From the NCBI RefSeq assembly GCF_027920545.1, contig NZ_CP115859.1, forward strand, positions 2,350,001 to 2,414,000: 64,000 nt of DNA. The letters run 5' to 3'. Source of the DNA: Chryseobacterium camelliae (GTDB lineage Bacteria > Bacteroidota > Bacteroidia > Flavobacteriales > Weeksellaceae). A model generated the notes under the pieces. The model worked only from the letters and a program-made list of their open reading frames with translations, ran no database searches and had not been told where the DNA came from. Shown piece after piece: positions 34,016 through 43,310 of this stretch (positions within the stretch are counted from its first letter, which is position 1; each line of letters begins with the position of its first letter). Both the position numbers and the translations under genes were made by a program.

Positions 34016-34684
34016 TTATACATATTTTTTTACCAACTCTTTAAGGTAATCATTAGGTTCTTTTTCTTTAAAATATTCCTTGGCTTCTTCACAAAATTCA
34101 ACAGTGTAAAAATCACCGTCGCCGATTTCTTTATATGAAGATTCTCTTCCGATTTCTGCTTCTAATGCCGAAACAATCTCTTTTGGCTCATAATAATAAG
34201 GATAAGAGAAGTTTAGAATTTTATTATACTTTTCATTTTGTAAGCCTGAAATAAAGGAACTGAGATCTTCAATTCCTAAAATCAATCGTCTGGCTTCCGT
34301 ATGAATTTCAAAACTGTCGTTCTGAAGAATTTTATTTTTAAAGAAATTAAACAGCGTATTTGGATTTCCTCCTTTTCCTATAAGGTTTCCTATTCTTAGG
34401 ATCAAATAATTGTTGGAATGATTAGCAATATATTCTTCCATCGCTTTTTTGTGAAGTACATACCGGCTTTCTTTTTTCGACTGATCCAGAATACTTAATG
34501 TTGAAAAATAAAAAAAGCGTGAGTGAGGATACGATGCCAAAGCATTTTGTAAGAGGCTAAATTCCCTTTGAAATTCAGAATCTTTTGTTTCAAGAGAATT
34601 TGAGACACCTGAAGCAAAAAACAGAACTTCATCCGAGTCTATATTTTGTAGAGATTTTGCTATGAGACCATTTCCAATAATCAT
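34016..34684 (-). CDS. Short NAD(P)-dependent epimerase/dehydratase-like SDR protein
   Basis: The 222-residue product has a degenerate nucleotide-binding start (MIIGNGLIAKSL), FFYFSTLSILDQS, a YVLHK segment that fits the catalytic Tyr-x3-Lys, and LRIGNLIGKGGNPNTLF. It is about 80-100 residues shorter than usual sugar epimerases: the region after the first beta strand is compressed and the glycine motif is atypical. It could be a reductase or epimerase for a nucleotide sugar, but loss of activity is possible. The reading frame is intact and tightly packed with its neighbours. Confidence 0.7.
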   Translation of the reverse strand: MIIGNGLIAKSLQNIDSDEVLFFASGVSNSLETKDSEFQREFSLLQNALASYPHSRFFYFSTLSILDQSKKESRYVLHKKAMEEYIANHSNNYLILRIGNLIGKGGNPNTLFNFFKNKILQNDSFEIHTEARRLILGIEDLSSFISGLQNEKYNKILNFSYPYYYEPKEIVSALEAEIGRESSYKEIGDGDFYTVEFCEEAKEYFKEKEPNDYLKELVKKYV

Positions 34685-34702
34685 TTTTCCTTTTGTGTTT
34701 AA

Positions 34703-35635
34703 TTATACAAAACTATTATTTTGTTTTTTAAGATGGTATTTCTGTTTAACCGTGTGAGCTCCCCATTTTAAGGTGTGGTACAATTTTAACGGATTGAAAG
34801 AAAATTTTGACAACGTATTATTAATCAGGTACCCTCTTGCAGCGCTGTTAAATTGCTTTAAGGTCATACTTTTAGAATAAGCCATTAACGTATAATAAAA
34901 ATAGGTTTTCAGTGAAGAGGGACGGTAATGTTTACCATATTTTAATATAAACGGTATGATGGCAAAATCCTTTTTCATGGTTTCGTAGGTCACATTCTTC
35001 GATAGGCTGGCTGCAAATTGACGATAAGAGCTTAAGGTTTCAGGTAAAATTTTAATTTTACCGTAGCAGCCTGCCAGTAAATAAAGACAACGATCTGCCG
35101 AAAGAATGTCTGTCGGGAAATCCGGCTTTAGAATGTCTTTTCTGAAAAATAGAGTAGACGTCTGCATTATTTTAATGTCGGTAAGATCTTCGTGAGAAAG
35201 CTCACGGTTGACGTGTCGGGAAAACTGGTGATCGGGCTGATCCGTGTCTTCGTAGATAACCAGAGAGTCACCGCCAACCGCTGAGAAATTATTGTTTTGT
35301 TCTAAAAAATCAAATTGTTTCTGAAGTTTTTTAGAGTCGATAAAATAATCATCTCCGTCCAAAACAGCCACATATTTACCCTGTGCAAGATTAAAAGAAT
35401 GTAAGGTGTTTTTTACATATCCCAGATTGGGCGTATTGTTGTAATAACGGATGCAGCTACCTTTCGGGTGAGATTCTTTTACAGCAAAAATTGCTTTTTC
35501 AGTGGCATCAGTGGAATTGTCATTACACACAATAATCTCAAAAGATCCGTCAAAGTTCTGATTCAGGACACTTAGCAAGCATTCTGAAATATATTTTTCG
35601 TGATTATATGTGGTAATACAAATACTTACATCCAT
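34703..35635 (-). CDS. Family 2 glycosyltransferase
   Basis: The 310-residue GT-A enzyme starts with VSICITTYNHEKYISECL and IIVCNDNSTDATEKAI, with the metal site at VAVLDGDDYFIDSKKLQKQF (about residues 90-109). The acceptor domain includes IMQTSTLFFRKDILKPDF. The last 50 residues are basic and may lie on the membrane. It is part of the 13-gene run; donor and acceptor are unknown. Confidence 0.87.
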   Translation of the reverse strand: MDVSICITTYNHEKYISECLLSVLNQNFDGSFEIIVCNDNSTDATEKAIFAVKESHPKGSCIRYYNNTPNLGYVKNTLHSFNLAQGKYVAVLDGDDYFIDSKKLQKQFDFLEQNNNFSAVGGDSLVIYEDTDQPDHQFSRHVNRELSHEDLTDIKIMQTSTLFFRKDILKPDFPTDILSADRCLYLLAGCYGKIKILPETLSSYRQFAASLSKNVTYETMKKDFAIIPFILKYGKHYRPSSLKTYFYYTLMAYSKSMTLKQFNSAARGYLINNTLSKFSFNPLKLYHTLKWGAHTVKQKYHLKKQNNSFV

Positions 35636-35644
35636 AATGATTTG

Positions 35645-36589
35645 CTAATATCGGAAAATATCGGTGAATTTAAGATCTAAATATTGGTGTTTGACGCATT
35701 GTAAAATATACTTTTTTCGGCTCAGGAAATTTAAATTCTTTAAATAGATATTTCTTTGTTTTAAAAACTTAGCGTACAAATTCGTTTTTTTTATATCCTC
35801 CTGAGGAAAAAGCTTTTTTGCTGTTTGTAAAGAGGAAAGGTAAGGCCAGATTATTTCGTTGAAATCTTTTTTTTCAGCACTAATTTTTTCTGCGACAGAA
35901 GTTTTTATTTTTTGTTCACGCAAACCGCAAACCTGGGCTTCGTGCTGTCGATATAATGAAAGTGTTTCAGGGATAAACCCGATTTTATTTTTGAAACTCA
36001 GCTTTTGGGCAATTTCATAGTCGTGAGCGAAGGTGAAATTTTTTAAATGATATTCTTCCAAGGCTGTTTTCCGGATTGCGAGTGCGCACCCCAAAATAAA
36101 ACTTCCCTGGATCTGAACCTTAATGAAAAGTTCTTCATTTTTTATTGAATCAATAATGTCCTGGTATTGAATGTGTTTCCAATTAAGATAAGAAGGTTCC
36201 AAAATAGTCAGATCGTTATCTACTAAAACTAAATCATTAAAAACGGCATCTTTATCCGGGTTATTTTTGAAAAAACGAAGTGTTTCTTCAAGCTTTTCGG
36301 GTTTCCAAATATCATCCTGGTCACAAGTGACAATAATTTCCTGTGAGCACAGATAAATAGACTTTTCAAAATTTTTGAAATATCCGAGATTCGCTTCGTT
36401 AGAATGAATTTTAAAAAGATCAGGGTACTGCTCTCGATAACTTTGCAGTATTTCAAGAGTTTTATCTTCGGAGCGATCATCGCACACCACGATTTCCGCA
36501 GGTTTTACAGTCTGCTGTATGATGGAGTCTAGTTGTCCGGCAAGGTATTGTTCACCGTTATAAGTACATATGGCTACCGAGATTTTCAT
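35645..36589 (-). CDS. Family 2 glycosyltransferase
   Basis: The 314-residue enzyme has ISVAICTYNGEQYLAGQL, IVVCDDRSEDKTLEIL and the metal site TCDQDDIWKPEKLEE near residue 90. The CDQDDIW form is common in rhamnosyl- and other capsule transferases. GSFILGCALAIRKTALEEY and a basic C-terminus follow. It overlaps nothing, with gaps of 4 and 9 bp to the flanking transferases. Confidence 0.87.
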   Translation of the reverse strand: MKISVAICTYNGEQYLAGQLDSIIQQTVKPAEIVVCDDRSEDKTLEILQSYREQYPDLFKIHSNEANLGYFKNFEKSIYLCSQEIIVTCDQDDIWKPEKLEETLRFFKNNPDKDAVFNDLVLVDNDLTILEPSYLNWKHIQYQDIIDSIKNEELFIKVQIQGSFILGCALAIRKTALEEYHLKNFTFAHDYEIAQKLSFKNKIGFIPETLSLYRQHEAQVCGLREQKIKTSVAEKISAEKKDFNEIIWPYLSSLQTAKKLFPQEDIKKTNLYAKFLKQRNIYLKNLNFLSRKKYILQCVKHQYLDLKFTDIFRY

Positions 36590-36593
36590 ACAA

Positions 36594-38264
36594 TTAATTT
36601 CTGTAACGCAGTGCGTTTAGTTTTGACAGGAAAGGATACTTATTTTTCAGATAATACTTGAGATGCTTTTTTTCAATATTCCATAAAAATTTTTCATAGA
36701 GTATTTTTCGGGGCAGTTTATATTCTTCGTTTAGCGATTCTGAATTTTTATATGATGCCTGGTCACCGTGAAGCCGAAACTGAACGAGCTTTTTCTCCAA
36801 AATGCCAATTTTATATTTTTGTAAAGCACGAAGCCAATATTCGTAGTCTAAAATTTGTTTTAAACTGTTGTTGAATTCACCAACGCTCAGGTACAGTTTT
36901 TTTGAAAAAAGACAAGCGGTTGGTTCTCCGAACAAATTGTCCAAAGAATACCGGTTGAAATCCAGGTCTTTCAAATTTTTTTTACTGAAAATAGTATAGT
37001 TTTTAATAAGTAAACCCGCATTTTTTTGTAAATCACCATATTGATTAAACCAGTCGCCTGAGTCTATGATCTGAGAATCTTCATTAATAATTGTTCTTTT
37101 ACAGAAGACTATTTGCAGACGATTTTTTTGCAGGAAGTTCATCATTCTTTCAATACAGCTTTTCTCTAACACATCGTCCTGAAAGAGAAATTTGATGTAT
37201 TTTCCGTGCGCTTTTTCTACGCTGTGATTCCAGTTTGCGGCAATTCCTTGCGGCTGATGCTGGTAAATATAGACCGGAAAAGGTGCTTTTTTCTTGAAGT
37301 TTTCCGCAATTTCCAATGTATTATCCTGTGATGCATCATCAGAAATAATAACTTCCAGGTTGGTATAAGATTGATCAAGAACCGAATCCAAAGCCTGGTT
37401 TAAAAACTTAGCTCCATTTTTTGTAGGAATACACACAGAAACTAAAGGTGAGATTTCTAATCTCTTGAATAAAAAATCTAACCCGCTTACTAAGGTGTCT
37501 TTATTGACACCCATTGCTGAAAAATAACGTAATCTATGGAAGAAGCTGATTTTTTCTCTTTGTAAACGGTCATACCAGAAATTACGGACATCTCTTCTCT
37601 CTTTTGGAGTATAAGGATCGTAGTTGTAAGTCTTTTTCCGGTTAAAATTGATACATGCCTCTATCCATTGGTCTCCGAAATTGCCTTCAGAAAAATGCTC
37701 AAAATCAAGATCCGTTACCAAATAATTCTTGAATTTTTGTGAAGTTCGAAGCGAAATGTCTATGTCGTAAAAATGAAATCCGTTGAGTTCTTTTTCGTTA
37801 AAGGGAAATTCTTCCCATACTTTTTTCCTAATACCTATAAAAACACCGTCAATTACCTTTACTTCAAGCGGAAACTCAGGTTGCTCAAAAATAACTTTTT
37901 TATGACCGGTGTGATTGAGATACATGAAGCCTTCGCCGGGAAATCCGGAATGAAATCCATAAGGAAGATGAAACTTTCTCTTGTTGCCGGCAAGTCCTAA
38001 GACACCCAGGTTGGGAAGGTTATAATATTTTTCTAAAAGCTGTCCCCAGTTCTCCGAGTACAACTTTACATCTTCATGAATGAAAAGTAAATTGTCATAA
38101 ATTGCTTGTATTGCTCCTTTGTTATAGGCTTCACAGATTCCCATGATTCCGGGATTGTGGATAGGAATAATTTCATAATCTATATCACCGATAGTTTCTG
38201 CAATATTTTGAGTCAATTGCTGAAGTAAATTGGGTTTATAGGTAGAAATGATGATTGAGAGCAT
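36594..38264 (-). CDS. Two-domain family 2 glycosyltransferase
   Basis: The 556-residue protein has two catalytic modules. Residues 1-240 are a GT2-like domain of the type with LFIHEDVKLYSENWG in place of DxD (an HEDV site), FIGIRKKVWEEFPFNE and FHFYDIDISLRTSQ. Residues 270-530 are a classical GT2 domain with VSVCIPTKNGAKFLNQAL, VIISDDASQDNTLEIA and FLFQDDVLEKSCIE. One polypeptide could thus add two sugars in turn. I see no internal stop or frame change. The linker around 230-270 is basic. Confidence 0.85.
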   Translation of the reverse strand: MLSIIISTYKPNLLQQLTQNIAETIGDIDYEIIPIHNPGIMGICEAYNKGAIQAIYDNLLFIHEDVKLYSENWGQLLEKYYNLPNLGVLGLAGNKRKFHLPYGFHSGFPGEGFMYLNHTGHKKVIFEQPEFPLEVKVIDGVFIGIRKKVWEEFPFNEKELNGFHFYDIDISLRTSQKFKNYLVTDLDFEHFSEGNFGDQWIEACINFNRKKTYNYDPYTPKERRDVRNFWYDRLQREKISFFHRLRYFSAMGVNKDTLVSGLDFLFKRLEISPLVSVCIPTKNGAKFLNQALDSVLDQSYTNLEVIISDDASQDNTLEIAENFKKKAPFPVYIYQHQPQGIAANWNHSVEKAHGKYIKFLFQDDVLEKSCIERMMNFLQKNRLQIVFCKRTIINEDSQIIDSGDWFNQYGDLQKNAGLLIKNYTIFSKKNLKDLDFNRYSLDNLFGEPTACLFSKKLYLSVGEFNNSLKQILDYEYWLRALQKYKIGILEKKLVQFRLHGDQASYKNSESLNEEYKLPRKILYEKFLWNIEKKHLKYYLKNKYPFLSKLNALRYRN

Positions 38265-38265
38265 T

Positions 38266-39105
38266 TTATTTTTTTCTATAGCAAAATATGTTTAGCTGCT
38301 GGTTGAAGGATTCAGGCTTTTCGTTGCAAAACGGATGAACAATGGTTTCACCTGCAACACGGATATAGTATTCAAATCCTTTGGACTTAAGCAGGTTAAG
38401 GATTTCCCCCAAATTCTGCTCTTCATTCAGAATTCCATGATATTCTAAAAAAAGGTTTTTTACATTTTTTAAAGAGTCGGCAATATCAAATATCAACGTG
38501 TTTTCCGCTCCTTCGATATCAATTTTTAAAAAATCTACAGGTTCCTGTAAATATTTCTTGAGATCAATGGCTTTTACTGTGGTAATCTGGTTCTTCTTTG
38601 CAAAATCTGTTACGCAAGATCCCGCCAAGCCTCCTTCAGAGTAAAACTGCAGATCTTCGTCTTTTGTCCAAACCGCTTCTTTTCTAATTTGAGTAGATGG
38701 ATGCCCAAAAGCGGTTATGTTTTTTTCAAGAATTTTAAAGATCTCTTCGTCAGGTTCAAAAGCAAGAATCTTAGCTTTCGGATATTTTCGCTGGAAATAA
38801 AGTACACTTACGCCAATATTCGCGCCACAATCTATGATGTATGGAGTGTCATTTTCACTGTCGAATAAATAGATGTCGTCGCCAAAAATTTCTTCCAAAG
38901 AATGCAAAAGGGACGGTCCGTGTGAAAAGGAAAAGTTTAAATCAAAAATTTTTATAGTTTCCTGACGATAAGCGGAGGTCTCCATCAGATATTTTCTTTC
39001 CTTCGGACTAATACCTGTTTTAGGGTTTGAGACATCCTGAAGGTTTTCAAAATACCTTTCCCTTTTATAGAGTTCGAGTAGTTTTTTTATTTTTTGTATC
39101 ATCAT
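38266..39105 (-). CDS. FkbM-family methyltransferase
   Basis: The 279-residue protein has the FkbM layout. YIIDCGANIGVSVLYFQRKY (about residues 90-109) is SAM motif I, ILAFEPDEEIFKILEKN is motif II, and PVDFLKIDIEGAENTLIF the family hallmark, then LFLEYHGIL. FkbM proteins in glycan loci O-methylate sugars. I start at the ATG at 39105, which overlaps the wzt stop by 4 bp (ATGA); the open frame extends 2 codons further to a TTG at 39111. Coupling to wzt fits a role in making the end group that Wzt could recognise. Confidence 0.87.
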   Translation of the reverse strand: MMIQKIKKLLELYKRERYFENLQDVSNPKTGISPKERKYLMETSAYRQETIKIFDLNFSFSHGPSLLHSLEEIFGDDIYLFDSENDTPYIIDCGANIGVSVLYFQRKYPKAKILAFEPDEEIFKILEKNITAFGHPSTQIRKEAVWTKDEDLQFYSEGGLAGSCVTDFAKKNQITTVKAIDLKKYLQEPVDFLKIDIEGAENTLIFDIADSLKNVKNLFLEYHGILNEEQNLGEILNLLKSKGFEYYIRVAGETIVHPFCNEKPESFNQQLNIFCYRKK

Positions 39106-40328
39106 TCCCAATGGTATTTTCCGAAAACAGCTCCATAATCGTAATCACCATGTTTGGAAAGATAGGAGCCGGTATCGATTACAACAAATTTACAAACATC
39201 TTCCGCTACATCAAGTTGCTGTATTTTAGGCTGATTAATAAAAGCATGGATTGAATATTTTCCTCTGGCTAATAAATTAGGTTCCAGGGTTAAAATCATT
39301 TCTTCACTCACAAAATCTCTTTCACAGGAAAAGATTCTTCTTTTTCTTGCATCTAAAATCGTAACAAAAAAGCTGGCGTTTTCAATTTTTTGATTGATTC
39401 CTATCGTAAATCTAAAATTGATAGGCTCATCATAAGCATACTCTTTGGAAATATTACCGTTGCTCTTAAAAACATCGATCTGTTGAATAAACATGTTTTT
39501 ATGACTGGTATCTCCCTGACTGATATAGGTAATGTCTTCGTTTTCAGCATTCAGATAAGTCCCGATGGTATCTATTGCAGTACCTATGTACTCTATTCTT
39601 CCTTTATTAAGTAATATCCCTGTATTACATATCTGTGCCACTGAATTGAGATCGTGACTTACAAATAATACGGTTCTGCCTTCTCCTTTACTCACATCGT
39701 CCATTTTTCCCAAGCATTTCTTCTGAAATTCAGCGTCACCGACTGCCAAAACTTCATCTATGATAAGAATTTCAGACTCCAAATGGGCTGCAACGGCAAA
39801 AGCTAAACGGACGTACATTCCTGAAGAGTATCTTTTTACAGGAGTATCAATATATCTTTCTACTCCGGAAAAGGCTACAATTTCATCAAATTTCCTTGTA
39901 ATTTCTTTGCGGGTCATTCCTAAAATGGCGCCGTTTAAAAAAACATTTTCACGACCGGTCATTTCAGGGTGAAAACCTGTGCCTACTTCTAAAAGCGATG
40001 CAATTCTTCCGTTGGTATAGATTTTCCCGGTTGTAGGTTTGGTTACTTTGCTTAATAATTTCAGGAGGGTTGATTTTCCTGCTCCATTTCTTCCGATAAT
40101 CCCTACAGCATCGCCCTGTTCGATTTCGAAATTAATGTCACGTAAAGACCAAACATAATCCGAGCTTCCTTTTGTAGATCTGTCGTTCGATTCACCTATT
40201 TTTAAGTAAGGATCTTCCTTTCCCCTGATTTTATACCAGAACCTGTTGAGGTCATGAGAGAGTGTCCCGGTTCCTACCTGACCGAGACGGTATTGTTTTG
40301 ATATGTTTTCTGCTTTTAAAGCGAGCAT
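39102..40328 (-). CDS. wzt: Polysaccharide ABC exporter ATPase with C-terminal glycan-binding domain (Wzt)
   Basis: The 408-residue protein powers export of a finished lipid-linked polysaccharide across the inner membrane. Walker A is GRNGAGKS (79-86), the signature is YSSGMYVRL (around 165), and Walker B with the catalytic Glu lies in ILIIDEVLAVGD. The extra C-terminal part of about 150 residues (from about 255) is beta-rich and corresponds to the domain that in E. coli O8/O9a Wzt binds the capped end of the O-chain. Its presence implies a recognition tag on the glycan. It is 33 bp behind wzm and overlaps the FkbM gene. Confidence 0.93.
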   Translation of the reverse strand: MLALKAENISKQYRLGQVGTGTLSHDLNRFWYKIRGKEDPYLKIGESNDRSTKGSSDYVWSLRDINFEIEQGDAVGIIGRNGAGKSTLLKLLSKVTKPTTGKIYTNGRIASLLEVGTGFHPEMTGRENVFLNGAILGMTRKEITRKFDEIVAFSGVERYIDTPVKRYSSGMYVRLAFAVAAHLESEILIIDEVLAVGDAEFQKKCLGKMDDVSKGEGRTVLFVSHDLNSVAQICNTGILLNKGRIEYIGTAIDTIGTYLNAENEDITYISQGDTSHKNMFIQQIDVFKSNGNISKEYAYDEPINFRFTIGINQKIENASFFVTILDARKRRIFSCERDFVSEEMILTLEPNLLARGKYSIHAFINQPKIQQLDVAEDVCKFVVIDTGSYLSKHGDYDYGAVFGKYHWE

Positions 40329-40361
40329 TTAATTTAATTATTAAAATTTTAGATCCCTTAA

Positions 40362-41210
40362 TTACACCGTGTCCATAAATGTTTTTTCAACTTTATTAAA
40401 AATTACAAGACCTACCATAAAGATAATAAGAATTATAATGGTGCTGATTCCTAACATTAACGGAGAGAAATTGCCTGCTCCAAGCCATGAATATTTAAAA
40501 CATTCAAAAATACCTGTGAGAGGATTATAATAAGCCAGTTTTTTGAAGATACCAGATAATGATGAAGCAGGATAAATAACAGGTGTGGCATACATATACA
40601 AACTTACTCCAAATCCTAAAATCATATTCAGGTCTTTATATTTTGTGGTGAGGGAAGAAAATATCATACCGGTGCCCAATGCAAATAATGCCATGAGAAG
40701 GATCAGGAACGGGGTGAGTAAAATCCACCACCAATGAGGATGTATTTCTCCTTTTGTCAAGTAATAGATCCATACGAGTATGAATAACAGCATCTGCACT
40801 CCAAAACGCATAAGGTTTGAAATGACAATAGAAAGGGGAGTCACCAATCTTGGGAAATAAACTTTTCCAAAAATTCCCGCATTGCCTGCAAAGGTATAGG
40901 ATGTTCCCGTTAATGCCGAAGAAAAATAATTCCACAACGTAACACCTGCTAAGTAGAATAAAAGGGGAGGTGAGCCGTCTGTAGGGAGTTTTGCAATTCT
41001 TCCAAAAACAATTAAATAAACAATTGTGGTTAGAATAGGATTGATAAAAAACCAAATAGGACCTAAGATTGTCTGCTTAAAGCTTGATACGAAATCTCTT
41101 TTTACAAACATATACACAAGGTCTTTATATTTCCAGACTTCTTTTAACTTTAAGTCAAATAAAGAATGTTTGTCTTCTATCGTTTCTGTCCACTTTTGTG
41201 GTTGATCCAT
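40362..41210 (-). CDS. wzm: Polysaccharide ABC exporter permease (Wzm)
   Basis: The 282-residue inner-membrane protein has six predicted membrane segments and the ABC-2/TagG-RfbA features: YKDLVYMFVKRDFVSSFKQT before the first segment, GPIWFFINPILTTIVYLIVFG and, near the C-terminus, YNPLTGIFECFKYSWLG. It forms the channel with the wzt product. The gene is the first of the 13-gene run, after a strong terminator (41293-41320). No clean -33/-7 pair was found in the 136-bp gap 41211-41346. Confidence 0.93.
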   Translation of the reverse strand: MDQPQKWTETIEDKHSLFDLKLKEVWKYKDLVYMFVKRDFVSSFKQTILGPIWFFINPILTTIVYLIVFGRIAKLPTDGSPPLLFYLAGVTLWNYFSSALTGTSYTFAGNAGIFGKVYFPRLVTPLSIVISNLMRFGVQMLLFILVWIYYLTKGEIHPHWWWILLTPFLILLMALFALGTGMIFSSLTTKYKDLNMILGFGVSLYMYATPVIYPASSLSGIFKKLAYYNPLTGIFECFKYSWLGAGNFSPLMLGISTIIILIIFMVGLVIFNKVEKTFMDTV

Positions 41211-41292
41211 TTATGCTTTTTTTAATTACTCAAATACTTTTCATTGTAATTGGAAAAGTTACAACTAAGATATTAATATTTGTTGGGATAAC

Positions 41293-41320
41293 AAAAAAAC
41301 TACCGACTAAGAGTCGGTAG
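41293..41320 (-). terminator. Strong terminator after rfbA
   Basis: CTACCGACT (41300-41308) and AGTCGGTAG (41312-41320) form a perfect 9-bp stem with a 3-nt loop, followed by U7 on the minus strand. It separates the nucleotide-sugar block from the wzm-led block. Confidence 0.93.
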
Positions 41321-41346
41321 CTTAATAATATTGAAAAGCGATAAGA

Positions 41347-42210
41347 TTATTTCTTTATTAAATTTTTGAGATATTCCCCATATCCGCTTTTGCCATATTT
41401 GGCAGCTGTTTCAAGGAGCTTTTCGTCGTTGATGAATTTATTTCTCCAGGCAATTTCTTCAATACATCCGATCTTAAAGCCTTGTCTTTTCTCAATCACG
41501 CTTACAAATTCTGAGGCATCATGCAAAGAATCGAAAGTTCCGGTATCCAGCCAGGCTGTTCCTCTGTCTAAAACACCCACTTCAAGCTTTCCTTTACTAA
41601 GATAAACATTATTGATATCAGTAATTTCTAATTCTCCTCTCGGCGAAGGCTGAATGCTTTTTGCTATTTCAACTACTTCGTTATCGTAAAAATACAATCC
41701 TGGAACAGCATAATTGGATTTGGGCTGTAAGGGCTTTTCTTCTATGGAAACCGCTTTGAAATTATCGTCAAACTCCACCACACCATATCTTTCAGGATCT
41801 GAAACGTGATAGGCAAAAACAACTCCGCCATCGGGAGTGGTTTTATTTTTTAATAAAGTTCCCATTTCCGAACCGTAAAAAATATTATCGCCTAAAACAA
41901 GGGCAGCAGGATCATTTCCTATGAACTGATCTCCCAGAATGAAAGCCTGGGCTAATCCGTCAGGACTTGGCTGAACCACATATTCTATATTGCATCCGAT
42001 CTGTGAACCGTCTCCTAAAAGTTTGATAAACCCTGCCTGATCATGAGGCGTTGTGATAATCAAAATATCTTTAATTCCTGCCAAAAGCAATGTGGAAAGC
42101 GGGTAATAGATCATCGGTTTGTCGTAAACCGGCATTAATTGCTTGCTTACCGCAATGGTAAGAGGATATAACCTTGTTCCCGAGCCGCCTGCTAAAATAA
42201 TTCCTTTCAT
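41347..42210 (-). CDS. rfbA: Glucose-1-phosphate thymidylyltransferase
   Basis: The 287-residue enzyme makes dTDP-glucose from glucose-1-phosphate and d[20 protein letters not shown] (2-18), [20 protein letters not shown], a PDGLAQAF motif and the LGDNIFYG metal site (around 109-116) are all present, and the length is typical of RmlA. It lies 20 bp after rfbB. Only the first two dTDP-sugar steps are encoded nearby. Confidence 0.96.
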   Translation of the reverse strand: MKGIILAGGSGTRLYPLTIAVSKQLMPVYDKPMIYYPLSTLLLAGIKDILIITTPHDQAGFIKLLGDGSQIGCNIEYVVQPSPDGLAQAFILGDQFIGNDPAALVLGDNIFYGSEMGTLLKNKTTPDGGVVFAYHVSDPERYGVVEFDDNFKAVSIEEKPLQPKSNYAVPGLYFYDNEVVEIAKSIQPSPRGELEITDINNVYLSKGKLEVGVLDRGTAWLDTGTFDSLHDASEFVSVIEKRQGFKIGCIEEIAWRNKFINDEKLLETAAKYGKSGYGEYLKNLIKK

Positions 42211-42230
42211 CTAATGTCTTGTGATTTGAA

Positions 42231-43310
42231 TTAATGATATTGTTTTTCGTAGTAGTTTTGGTAGTCTCCGTTTGTTACATTCTCCAGCCATTCCTGGTTT
42301 TCCAGGAACCAGTCGATTGTTTTTCCTAGTCCTTCTTCAAACGTTACAGAGGGTTTCCAACCCAAATCCTTGTTCAGTTTGGTGGCATCAATAGCATAGC
42401 GTTTATCATGTCCAGGTCTGTCTTTTACATAAGTGATCAGTTTTTCAGAATAACCGGAAGGTTTTCCTAATTTTTCATCCATCTGTCTGATCAGTTCTTT
42501 TACCAGATCAATATTCTGCCATTCGTTGAAACCTCCGATATTGTAAGTTTCTCCGGTTTTCGCCTCATTAAAAATCTGATGAATGGCTTTAGCATGATCA
42601 ATCACAAATAGCCAATCTCTTGTGTATTTTCCGTCTCCGTAAATCGGAAGCGGTTTTTCATTGATGATATTTGAAATACAAAGAGGAATCAATTTTTCAG
42701 GGAAATGATTCGGTCCGTAATTATTGGAACAGTTGGAAACGATAAACGGCATTCCATACGTATTTCCATAGGCTCTTACCAAATGATCTGAAGCGGCTTT
42801 AGATGCGGAATAAGGAGACTGTGGATCGTAAGATGTGGTTTCCAGGAAAAAACCTGTTTCTCCCAAACTTCCATATACTTCATCTGTTGAAACATGATAG
42901 AATAAATTCTTTCTTTTTTCATCAGGAAATCTTCCGTGGGTATGTTCCGGGTTTAAGGTCCAGAATTCTTTACAAAGATTCAAAAGATTGGCCGTTCCGT
43001 TGACATTGGTATTGATAAATGCCATCGGATCTGTGATGCTTCTGTCTACGTGACTTTCAGCAGCTAAGTGAACCACGGCATCAGGATTATATTTTTCGAA
43101 GATGGCTCTTAATTCTTCTGGTTTTGTAATGTCGGCTTTTTCGAAAACATAATTAGGTTCGTTTTCGATATCTTTCAGATTCTCAAGGTTTCCGGCATAC
43201 GTCAAAGCATCAAGATTGATGATCGTTGTCTCAGGATTGTTCTTTACAAATTCTCTTACAACATGAGAACCGATAAACCCGGCGCCACCGGTGATAATTA
43301 TATTTTTCAT
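42231..43310 (-). CDS. rfbB: dTDP-glucose 4,6-dehydratase
   Basis: The 359-residue SDR enzyme turns dTDP-glucose into dTDP-4-keto-6-deoxyglucose. NAD is bound at GGAGFIGSHV (8-17); the STDEVYGSLG segment and the catalytic YSASKAASDHLVRAY follow; and NNYGPNHFPEKLIPL is typical. I start at the ATG at 43310 (MKNIIITGG), which overlaps the stop of the membrane-protein gene by 4 bp. The longer open frame (to 43385) lies inside that gene and carries no family sequence. Confidence 0.96.
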   Translation of the reverse strand: MKNIIITGGAGFIGSHVVREFVKNNPETTIINLDALTYAGNLENLKDIENEPNYVFEKADITKPEELRAIFEKYNPDAVVHLAAESHVDRSITDPMAFINTNVNGTANLLNLCKEFWTLNPEHTHGRFPDEKRKNLFYHVSTDEVYGSLGETGFFLETTSYDPQSPYSASKAASDHLVRAYGNTYGMPFIVSNCSNNYGPNHFPEKLIPLCISNIINEKPLPIYGDGKYTRDWLFVIDHAKAIHQIFNEAKTGETYNIGGFNEWQNIDLVKELIRQMDEKLGKPSGYSEKLITYVKDRPGHDKRYAIDATKLNKDLGWKPSVTFEEGLGKTIDWFLENQEWLENVTNGDYQNYYEKQYH

